This document shows positions 45,601 to 55,600 of a stretch of 64,000 nt of DNA, in pieces (position 1 is the stretch's first letter; each line of letters starts with the position of its first letter). This DNA is from Protonemura montana (lineage: Eukaryota > Arthropoda > Insecta > Plecoptera > Nemouridae): positions 7,573,201 through 7,637,200 of the forward strand of contig OX387607.1 of NCBI GenBank assembly GCA_947568835.1, given 5' to 3'. Made by a program: the position numbers and the translations under genes. The notes under the pieces are model-generated. The model was not told the origin of the DNA. It did not search any database and saw nothing but the letters and a program-made list of their open reading frames with translations.

Positions 45601-47240
45601 ATATATATATTGTATTATATCTACACTAATTTACTGTTGTTATTATAACGTACTATGTATAATCTGTACATGGATGTTCCCTGAATAAACTTATTATTAT
45701 TATTATTATTATTATTAAACAAATTGCAGGATATGTGAAAATCTCCCTCAAAAGATCAAATGGCTACTCTTGATCTATCGTGTTGAATTTTAGCCTAGCG
45801 TTGACGGTGCATCCACTGCTACTGGCTCCTTCGCTTCTTGATTTCTAGGGGTGATGGACGTTAAACTTGGCTATCAAGGACTGATCGACTTGAAGTCGTT
45901 GTTCGACGACTCCTTGACGCTGCTCTACCAACGTATGGTGACGCCGTACCTCCTACTCGAGTGGTTCTACCGGTGGACACCCATGGCGCGAGAGTCATAC
46001 GAACTTAGGAAGGTAGGAAACAGGCACAAAATGTGATACTAAAGAAGGGACTTAGGGTGGTACCAGATGAAGGTCCGAACACACTCTTGTTGATTTGGTT
46101 GAAGATAACTGCACTTGAATGTTATTAAGACTCGTTTGTAATAAATCAAGCCTCTCTGTTTTCTTTTCTACGCTCTTGGCTCTAACGATTAATTTACATT
46201 AACTAAAGAATTACCAAACAAAACAGCTAGTTTTAACTTTTGCACTAGCTTCCCAAAAAAAATGTATTATAACGTTCTGCATTTAATTTGCATTATTTAT
46301 TTACAAAGGTAAGTCGTGTATTTTTTGTTTGTTTTACAAATTATTCACACATATGAAATTTACTTACACATCACTTATAAGGTACACACGATCTAAATAA
46401 TACCAATTGGACTTAAATTATTAATACACTTTCTCAAAAAACTTCCAGCAACGCGAGGACTTCTTCCACACTCTCTGGACCACCAAAACCGAATCGGTCA
46501 ACAAAAGCGGTGGCAGGACGAACGCAGTCTACACCTCCGGCGACAAAAAGTTACAAAGCTTCCTCGACATGATCTTTGAACTGTCAGAAAAAGGCGAAAC
46601 GCCCTTCACCTACACCGAGATTCGCGACGAAGTGCTCACCCTAGCCGCCGCAGGCATGGACACCTCGGCCAACATCATGTCCTACGCGCTAATCATGCTC
46701 GGCATGCATCCCGAGTACCAAGATCAAGCGGTCGACGAACAAAAAGCCATCTTCCAAGACTCTTTAGAACCAGCCAACCTCCAAAACTTACCAGACATGC
46801 CGTTCCTTGAACTTATAATCAAAGAAACTCTTCGGCTATTCCCGCCTATAAGCCTGATGCCACGCGAGATACCCGTTGACATCACCATATCGAACGGTTA
46901 CGTTCTTCCTGCGGGAAGTTCGGCGTTTATCTTTAATCACGGTATGCAAAGAGATGCTGACAACTTTTTGGACCCAGAACGATTCTGGCCAGAACGCTGG
47001 CTACCGGAGAACAGCGTTGGCAGACATCCGTTCGCCTATTTACCGTTCAGCGCTGGTCCACGGAACTGTATTGGACAGAAATATGCTCTGATGCAGATGA
47101 AGGCGACGTTGAGTCGGCTTTTAAGGCAGTTCCGGTTTGAGAGCAGTTATACGATGAAAGAGTTAAACAGGATCAAGTTGAATATCACAAACGTCTCGGC
47201 GGTTGGTTACAACGTTCAGACGTTCATCAGGAAGTTCTAA
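42430..47240 (+). CDS. cytochrome P450, CYP4-like, five exons
   Basis: This is a membrane-bound haem monooxygenase of 505 residues; CYP4-type enzymes commonly hydroxylate fatty acids, hormones or foreign compounds. Exons (plus): 42430-42605, 43018-43132, 43642-43912, 45849-46012, 46449-47240, totalling 1518 nt with all phases matching. Residues 2-25 form the microsomal anchor helix, then the hinge LPGPPARLLVGN. The I-helix is AGMDTSA (310-316), the ExxR motif is E368-T-L-R371, PERW follows, and the haem loop FSAGPRNCIG holds the axial cysteine C449. The short AGxDT form with Ser instead of Thr after the conserved Thr is unremarkable. The start is chosen because it begins the anchor directly; the second Met is six codons on. 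Intron 3 carries a SINE and a LINE tail. Subfamily and substrate cannot be told from sequence alone. Confidence 0.94.
43018..43132 (+). CDS. P450 exon 2
   Basis: Acceptor GCGCAG, donor AAG|GTAACA. Encodes IADMFIKYGPVVRIWLG through AQIILSHPK. Confidence 0.93.
43242..43260 (+). repeat. poly-C run, 19
   Basis: Mononucleotide run in P450 intron 2, about 110 bp beyond exon 2. Confidence 0.95.
43289..43420 (+). mobile_element. 5S-rRNA-derived SINE remnant
   Basis: A short head piece (AAGCACCGAGGTTAAGCGCC, GAGTGGTGACC) is joined directly to the TCTAGGCTAGATTAGGTT end of the body, so the middle is deleted. P450 intron 2. Confidence 0.65.
43642..43912 (+). CDS. P450 exon 3, helix C region
   Basis: Acceptor TTTTCAG, donor G|GTTGGT. 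Encodes VINRDPNFDIVLNDL, RYQRKLVAPAFHAKIL (helix C pattern) and CTLDAILSTAI. Confidence 0.93.
43917..44221 (-). mobile_element. 5S-rRNA-derived SINE
   Basis: Begins five bases inside P450 intron 3 with the antisense 3' end (GTGGTGTTTTACGACGAACTG) and runs to the antisense box A (GCTTAACCTCGG). Its edge almost touches the exon 3 donor. Confidence 0.82.
45080..45720 (+). mobile_element. LINE 3' end with (TTA)n tail in P450 intron 3
   Basis: Frameshifted reverse-transcriptase C-terminus: YGITFWG and QKRIVRALAGASYKATC, then HSTRAYEKSPLYQGHALFNN and LPKSIKDRRGTSSLKSELKK. A (TA)n stretch and a (TTA)n run (about 45691-45716) end it, and the tail repeat marks the priming end. It is in the same direction as the gene. 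Confidence 0.85.
45849..46012 (+). CDS. P450 exon 4
   Basis: Acceptor TTTCTAG, donor AAG|GTAGGA. Encodes VMDVKLGYQGLIDLKSLF through ARESYELRK. Confidence 0.92.
46449..47240 (+). CDS. P450 exon 5: I-helix, ExxR and haem-binding loop
   Basis: Acceptor CTTCCAG; 263 codons then TAA. Carries all catalytic-core motifs in one exon. Confidence 0.95.
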   Translation, partial: QREDFFHTLWTTKTESVNKSGGRTNAVYTSGDKKLQSFLDMIFELSEKGETPFTYTEIRDEVLTLAAAGMDTSANIMSYALIMLGMHPEYQDQAVDEQKAIFQDSLEPANLQNLPDMPFLELIIKETLRLFPPISLMPREIPVDITISNGYVLPAGSSAFIFNHGMQRDADNFLDPERFWPERWLPENSVGRHPFAYLPFSAGPRNCIGQKYALMQMKATLSRLLRQFRFESSYTMKELNRIKLNITNVSAVGYNVQTFIRKF

Positions 47241-48639
47241 TTGAAAAGGTTATTGTGCACTATTTTTTAAATTCATAATTTGCTTGCCAGAAATCCTAAG
47301 GTCTGAAATGGTGAACTCAAAAATTTAAAATGTACCTATTTTAAGTATTACAAAATCACTGTCTTGTCCAGTGGTAGTATTCAGCCTCGTTAGTATTCAA
47401 TATATCGTGCTACCTTAGCGCTAATGTTAAACGGACTTCGGGAAAACTGGCTGCCAAATGGTTTAATTACCAAAAAAAAAATATGATTCTAATAGGTGGA
47501 GACACCGGCGTTTCGAGTGTTAAGAAATTGCAATTAGTTATTTTTCTCAGATTACTCGCGTTTGGGACTGACTTACGCTCAAATTATCTTTATTAATAGA
47601 GTTGCAAACATTTTCTAACTATTATGATACGGTAACAATAAAATATGTATATAAATAACTAAAAAAGATAATGATTAAAAATAAATCTAGATAAAGAGAA
47701 TCTAATTTTTCTAAACAAAATAAATCGAAATAAACATGTCTTTTACTATGTGACCTTGAAATTTCTTGTCGAAAATCTGGAACCTATCTCTAGTCACTGT
47801 ACGTTGCCAGATCTAAAACATGCTCTAAAATGAGAGCAACGTTGCCATTGCAATAATCGTTTTCCTGTTTAGAAAAGAGTCTGGAGACTTCGTAAAAAAT
47901 GTAGAAAATATTTTTGTAAATTTGAGATATCTTATAAAAAAAGATACGATCCTTTATCTAGACAAAGATCAAAGAAAACGACTGACCAACTTATCTAGAT
48001 ATGATAAAAGAAGAAAAAAATTATCTAAATAAACCACAACTCTGTAAAAATGCCAGCCTCAACGATTTATATACAAATATCGGTCTTTTGAGTCATAACT
48101 ATTTTCTTGTAGACGATCGTTAAAAGAGGATGGCTGTAAGCGCCATCGACTGGCACTTACCACTACCACTCGTTGCCGGGTCGTTTGCTTAGCAGAACGT
48201 TTAACATTACCGCTGGGTCTCTGACTGCACATGTACACTCAAAGATAATAATTACTGCCGTCGGTTGCCAGCAGTTTTACGTTTTAGTTCTAGTATCAGT
48301 AATACTCATATCACTTAACTTACTTATCAATGTAGCACGTGACAACAATGCACACTCATATTGGCTAAATTGGTATAGCTAAAATGTAATATTTTTGAAT
48401 AAATAACCACGAAAAGTTATTTTCTGTGTTTTTTTTTTAAATCAAGGAAATGTAAATTCTGTGCGTGCAGACACCAATGAGGTATTTTCCGTCTCGGGTT
48501 CTCCTCATTTTGGTTCTTATGCCTATACTTTCCTTGCTACAGTAAATTAGCCCTTTCCACGAAATTTTTTAGTTCTAATGCCGGAAAACAACATCACCTG
48601 CATCTCTTTTTTTATTGTTACGAACACTAATATACTTTT

Positions 48640-48790
48640 AAACATTGATGTCCAAACGGGGAATTAAAAATTGATCACCGTTTGATCCCTGTCAATTTTT
48701 GAGACGTTATAAGTGTTCCTTATAATAAAATACTTTGCGCTTTGCAAGCATTTGCCATTTAAATCAGATATCATACCTAAATCGATACTC
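48640..48790 (+). mobile_element. tRNA-like SINE, fold-back remnant
   Basis: GATGTCCAAACGGGGA (antisense head end) is followed within 30 bases by CGTTTGATCCCTGTCAATTT (sense), then the shared tail ATAATAAAATACTTTGCGC and TTGCAAGC. It has the same inverted layout as 40476-40605 with a shortened centre. Confidence 0.65.
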
Positions 48791-50056
48791 GAGAGTGAGA
48801 AAATACGTTTGTTTACGTCAGTTTATGTTATACAAGAGAGATTACAGAAGGTGAATAGGATCAGTGCGTTGGACTGTGGAACTTTGTGGTTCATATTTGA
48901 TGCCAAGTGAATTTTATTTAATTTTTGGGCGCCAGTAGCCGGATTCACAAAGAACCCATAACCCCCAAAAAATTAAGAGTGGTAACCGTGGTAACCGTGG
49001 TAACAGTGGTGTCTCTTGCAAAAAAGTATTTTATTTTGCTAAACAGTAAAACCACCCTTTAATAAAATGGTAAATCGCCATGTCGCTACCGAAGATTGAT
49101 TTGCTTGAGTCGGTTTGTATTGTTGTAATGAAGTGCTCTTGGAGTGGCACTTCACTGAAAGGGCGGTGACGTTCCTACAATAAAGTAGTTTCCCAAGGCC
49201 ACAGAGTGATTAGATGGATGATCAGGTAGCGTCCTCGAAAGTGGTAAACTCTCTAGGCTGTGTGGCTCTGATCGAAAAAGTGGACTAGCTATAAGCTAAA
49301 TTTTCTTTTATTTATTTCAGTTTTTTTTTGTGGCCCAGATAGGTCCACAAGTACAAAGTTTAGTCTTAAGATTCTCGCGTGGAACAAAAATAACACAGAA
49401 CAAAGTTTTTAACAGATTGTTGTTGTAAGTTAAGGTACAAATTATTAGTGGAGCAGAGAATTGAAACTAGAAATTGTGATGAACTGGTCGAATTGAATCA
49501 AGATCTAATTCGACGCTTAGTATTAAAGTCAATAACCGAGAAAAACTCTGCCACAGTGCTTGTCGTCTGCTAACGCACCATGTTAGCTCTCTTAAGGCAG
49601 TCCGGGATGGACCGAAAAGAACTTAAGTAATGAATATGAATAACAAATAAAAAAGTATGGGTCGCTCTGTACGCTGCACGGCTCTTACTTAATTAAAAGT
49701 GTGGACAATTGTATGATTTCTAATTAATAGCAAAGTTGTGAAAACAAGTGCAGCGCGTGAAACTTTAGATCTATTTATGGCATGACTAAGTCTTAAGGGC
49801 TAGACTGCTATAACAAGTTACAAACATTCTTTGGAGAGCACATTTTTACTACACAAGATAATGGCCTTTAAGGAGTTTAGATAAATATATATTAATGAGG
49901 GGTGCATTATTAAATTGTTATGTAGACGGCCACCCAAGCAATTGACATCAAGAAAGCTGATTCCAATATTTGCTATAATTATAACATTTTATATATTTTC
50001 CGTAGTATAATTTTTTTTTCCACAAGTTTCAAATAATCACCATGTAGATTACACCA

Positions 50057-50815
50057 AGGCTAAATTTTAATCTGGTGACGTCGAACAAAACCAAGGCTCG
50101 AACTTGGCTTATTTTTGTAAGCATGTGAGATATGATAGCGTGGTATCATAGTAAACCGGGCTTTTAAAATTGCGACTAACGATAAATCGTGTAATTATTT
50201 GACTGCTCAAAATGAAAATACTGCAAACTGATTTATTACACTGAAATTAGTTCTATTACCATATTATTACTCTATTATAAATAACCCTACCTCCTTAAGC
50301 ACTCTTTGAGCTTATCGTCATCCCCTCTATCGCAAGTTGCTTTGCCGTATAATCGAACCAAAAGCAAATTTACGATAAATTGAAAAATGTTCGCATATTT
50401 TTCGACAATAAAGAGAAGCAAATTGAAATATTTGTGAATCACAAATATCTGGAACACAGTTTTAGCTTGCATGTAATAAAATGTCAATGTTTTTATGTTA
50501 CATTTTATGAAAATCAGTTACAATTATACCACATCCCAAGCGTTCATTGAATTATTCGCTTTTTCCGAAGCCTCTCCTTCAATTTCCCTCCAGCTTGCAA
50601 ATAAATACATTTACCCACAACGCAACCGCGTCCACATAATTCTAACCTAATTCTAACTAAGTTTCCTCACGCCCATAATTTTGGTGGTGGGCATATCCTC
50701 CACCAAAATCCAACACGATTTCAGCACTGTTCAGTTTGTCGACCACCGACCGTACACTTTCCATCTCCCTTTTCACTTTCACGAATTGTTCTAACACTGC
50801 AATTATGGTGACCTG
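50057..50815 (+). repeat. 0.76-kb dispersed repeat, copy 2
   Basis: Partner of 39266-40024 with scattered substitutions. Here it abuts the PIF-like sequence 50816-51054. The minus-strand frame reading EQFVKVKREMESVRSVVDKL to GREET-stop is intact. Confidence 0.85.
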
Positions 50816-51054
50816 ACAACTTGCCCCTGACCTGTAACAACCTGCCCCGACAAGGGGCAAGTTGTTACACTTTACAACTAGACAAATTTTACGTTATCAC
50901 GTGTCTATTAAAAAAATTATCAATGTTATAAAAAGTATTTTATTAGTCAAAATATGTGCAAATATATTGCCAAATTTAAAATCCATGAAAATTTTGTTAA
51001 ATGTCCACAAAAAAATCAAACGTCGAAATTGTAACAACTAGCCCCAGTCTCCCC
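50816..51054 (-). mobile_element. PIF/Harbinger-like terminus
   Basis: Its reverse complement matches the first about 200 bp of the element at 59441-60559, starting GGGGAGACTGGGGCTAGTTG. The inner side carries extra AACTTGCCCC-type words in both directions. The other terminus is not found. Confidence 0.7.
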
Positions 51055-52618
51055 TACTGTATTATCACAATATATGTCACAAATTTCAGAGAAGTGCACG
51101 GCACCCCTATCAAGGCAAAAATAGCAAAGGATACGAGTAGGTACGCTAGAGACCGGACACAAATTGCTTCGGGCACTTTATTGTGTTCAGAGCGAATTTA
51201 CTGATCAAGCAAATGTTTATTGTAGAGCCATTAGGGGATCATTGAATGGCATAGGATATTACAAGTGCAACCTCTTAGAAGCAATTGTTTCAGGCAGTGC
51301 TTTTACACTAGAGATCGAAAATCCATTTGTTGCAAGCCGAAAAACGTTAAATTTGATAATTTTGATAAAGTTGTTTCGTTATTTACGATTTTTAAATCAC
51401 GGAACGTTTTTTCATCTATTCCTCTATGAAACGGAAAGAATTTAATATTAAAAACATATAAAACTATATCACACGAGCTGTCAAATAATTGTTCATCTTA
51501 ATTCCTTCCTTTCATTGTTTTCCTACTCAAAACCACTTTCTTACGTTTTTCTTTGTCCATTCAAACTTCGTTCTTTTCTACATATTTCCAAAAGTCTCCT
51601 CTTTCCTACATCTTTGCGTTCGTTTTCCACCCACCTTTCTCTTGGTCTTTCTCTTCTCCGGCTCTTGAATTCTTTTTTTTATCGATTTTATTTTTCATGC
51701 ATTAATTAAAACTTGCAGAAAATATTTAACTTTAAAAATCACAATTATTTTGCCCATTGCCCATCATTCTAGTGCCTAGCCTTGCAAGGCATTCATATTA
51801 GACTACTAATTTAGGGCACAGTTTTCTACATAAACTTTGCAAATCTGAGCGATCGCACCAAAAAATAAAATCCCACACATGCCACCAAAGTAGCGAACAA
51901 AGAGATCCCACTCCTGGCACCAAAGTAAAGAAAAATTAAATCTTTTAAATACAAGGAGTGAAGATTAACGTATTGAAAAACGAACTTATAATTAACTTTT
52001 TTGTGATTTAAAACTCGATTGGCATTATCTGGGAACGCTATAAAACACGTATTTAACAAAATCCATATAAAATTGTAGTCGAAATGTAATAAAATAAGTA
52101 ATCGTAGCGTACATTTGGGTTTATCATTGTCGGTGACCTAATTGGATTCTACTAATGTTTTGAAAAAGTTGGACCATTACTTAATCATGAGCAGCACTTT
52201 CGAAGTTCAAACAAAAAAGTAATACTAGCGCAAAATAAAACGCACTTTACATACTCAAAACGCTCCCCAAAAAGCTGATCTTTCAAATGGCATTGCTTTG
52301 CTCAACTTTGGTCCAAATTTCATAATGCAGGAAAAACCGAAAGAGAATTTTTAATTCTTCGATGAATTTTTCTTGTAAATCCACTGGTGTTTTTAATTCC
52401 TTAATCGAATCTAATAAATACGAACTATTCTCGAACCTTCTTCTGCTATTTAAACACCAGATAACACATTTTAACATAGTTTACCTTCCCCACCATGCCC
52501 CAATCGCACTGACGGCAACGAACCATACGTGGGTGAAGGTACGAACATAACCTTCAGTACGGCTCCTCCCTCGCACCACGTCGGGCGTCAAGTCTTGTGT
52601 TCCCTACCAGTGCTCACC

Positions 52619-55600
52619 ATGTCTCTACCACGCATCCTGTGCCTTGTCACATTGTTTAGTGTCAGTTTTTGTACAATTACAACTCTATCCAGCGCCCTCG
52701 AGGAAGCAACAACGCCAGCTACAACAATTGAAAGTATACTCGAGGAGTACAACGCCACAATAGAGGCGGAATCCGAAGCATACGTGGTCAATTACAACGA
52801 GGTTATAGAAAACGGTACCATAGCTTTGGCAGCCGAGTTGGTGCGTGACCTTGGGACGCAAGAGACGAACAAAGATACACTACAAACACTAGTCGCAATT
52901 TACGCAGCCGCCCTAAGTTTAGATGAGACTACCTTGATTTATGACTCCGACGTAAATTACCAGATCCTGCAAGATACGGCAGACATCTTAGTCAATTTGT
53001 CTCTCAGAAATATGGAACCATTGGCGCTCGAATGGGAGCCTGGTTCGGTACACTTTAAGATCATCAACCAAGTTGGACTCGATCCCGAATTTTATAAAAA
53101 CTTCAATGGTGATATAATTCATGCAAACGGTGGATTAGAGATTCGTAGTATGTGTTTAGTATCTCAGTTTAATCACGTGGGTCTGGTTATTTACCCTTCT
53201 AATAGGAATCTGTTTAGGCCTTTACCAAACGTAGACTACCCAATTACAAACTTTACAGTGTTCGACGTGATCGTGGTGAACTATAATATTGATACCACTG
53301 AAGTGTACAATAGTTCTTGCGCTCAATTTTTCGATATGGTCAATCTGCATTGGGTGTCCGAACTTCAACCTATGGGACTTCGCTTTGGGTGTGCCCAATG
53401 GAACTACGCTATCGATGACTGGTCTGGAAAACGCTGTTCAATTGAACCGGATGACTTCAACACCGGGTTTAGGTGCTACTGTGACATTAAAAACAACGGC
53501 AAGACGACACAGATAATTATCTATGAATATATTGAAGACACTTCGGCAAATTTCTTGTACTTGCCATCAAAAGGTAGCAACAAAAACTGCACTGATTTGC
53601 AGAAACTGAAAGAAAACCTAGATATGATAAGCGCTCTTGCTTTGATGCCGGAAAATTTAATTTCATTTGAAAGCCTTATTTATGATTACCTGTCGACGGT
53701 GTTCTGTTTTCACAATGACTCTGCGTTAATTCAAAGTGCACGTAACAGTAGCGTGATCAATGACATCGGCATCATCCTCTCTAGGGTGATTCCCGAAGAC
53801 GAGGGCATCTTGTTTGGCACAGGCAATGGCGTCATCAGTGGATTTATAATTTCGACGAGAACATACAGGTACGATCCACCAATAGCTTTCATATTTTACG
53901 CAAACCACTCAAATTGGATGACCTACTACAGATCCAGAGAGACCATCAACGGACACAAGATTTTCAGTGCCGAGGTGGAATACGCGGTGATCTTCTCGAA
54001 GTCTGTGGTGCGCCAAAACGCTCGATACGGCATCGTCCTGTACCCGCCTGGTAAGTTCTTCGAGGCGGCGACCTTGATCGATGGCCACAAAGTGCTGGCA
54101 AGTCGCGTTCTGGACGTCGTGTTGACGCCGTTCGCGAACACGGAGGGTGACCGCGACCAGCTCGTGCACATGTTCTTCAATGCATCTGTTGCCATCGGTT
54201 CTTTGTCCGGCTGCGCGTTCTGGGACGAGTCGTTTGAAGGTTGGGCAACAAAAGGCTGCGCCGTGAACCCAGCATTTCATCGGGACGACTTATGTACTTG
54301 TAATATGAGCGCAAGTTTAAACCAGTCTCGCACACGAGGCCATTTTCTCAGTTACAAGTTTCTTAACGTCGACTTTGATAACAACGACGGTGGATCTGAT
54401 TATCTTCTTCTTGCTGACCAAGATATGTTCGCCGTGTCCGTTTTGGGAATCAACCAGTTGCAACACTATCTTCATGGGGGTGACGTGGTCAACAAAGAGA
54501 TACGTCTTCTTGTCAATATTTTATTCGATGCGTACGCAACAATTCCGTTAAATGAGGGCTTGGACGATCAAATAATCCAGGACGCTCGCGCTATTTTCCT
54601 GCACCACAATTGTTCGAAACAGCAAATGGGCGCGTTTGGCGATTCAGTGGGAACAGTGTGTGTCAATACGAGTAATCCAGAGCAAAATTGGCACTTTGTC
54701 GCTTTCTCATACAATAAGATCTTGGCCTTTTATTCAACGAACTCGTACACGCGGGCTGACTTCATTCAGACAGTTGTGTTTTCACGCGACGTCAGTTATG
54801 CAGTCCATATATCTGACACCGTTTTCACACAAAACGCGCGTTACTCGTTTCTGATTTATCCTGTGGACGTCTACCTAAAACCTCTGCCTCACCTCAGATA
54901 CGAAATCCTGAGCAGCCGTGTGGTTGACGTAATTTTGGTACCAGGAAACTCTACAGAAATAGCAGACCAGTTCATCGAGATCTACCTCGACCAAACAATC
55001 TACAACAGCACACAAGGCTGCGCCTGTTGGAACGAAGAAATCAACGATTGGACGTCCAAGGGTTGTTATGTCTTCAAGGTGAATAACTTGGACGTCTGCA
55101 ACTGTAGTCTTTCAGCCAACTTCCTCCAGTCAAGATCTGGAGGTCAGTATATCGTGTACACATACTCCGCCACCTACTTCGACAACGACGTTTGGTTAAA
55201 ACTTGGATCGGAATCTCTTTCCGATGGTAGTGTCATCTTCAGTCAAGGCGCGGCACTAATTCACAACGCCTCCAAGCTGCACGTCAACGATGCAAGAATC
55301 AAAAAGGTGCTGCAGACATACCTGCGAGTCTTGTCACTCGACGAGAGTACACTGGCCGATAAACAGCATGAGATAGCGATGATTTTACGTGATATAGGGA
55401 CAATGATGAGTCGTTACCGGCTCAAACTGACGACGTCTGCGGTACGGAGTTATGGGATCCAAGGTTCGTGGAGTGTCAAAACCACGGACGTCGCCAAGGA
55501 CTTGTTTTCCAATGCCGTCCTGTCGTCGAACGTCACGAACGATATTTCGATGACTTCAGATATGTCACTCGTGGCCATGGGATTCTTAGAATTAGGTAAA

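Larger units (their letters stand above)
47241..52618. other. intergenic DNA between P450 and receptor
   Basis: AT-rich, no gene seen. It holds a fold-back SINE remnant, the second 0.76-kb repeat and a PIF-like terminus. A TATTTAAA at about 52446 lies 170 bp before the receptor start codon and could be a TATA box; this is only a pattern match. Confidence 0.55.

Noticed and set aside
49300-50000. Possible gene in a slightly GC-richer stretch
   Set aside because: No open frame with splice signals or recognisable domain on either strand.
52529-52618. Upstream in-frame Met for the receptor
   Set aside because: It would bury the signal peptide; the Met at 52619 has CACC before it and starts the signal sequence directly.
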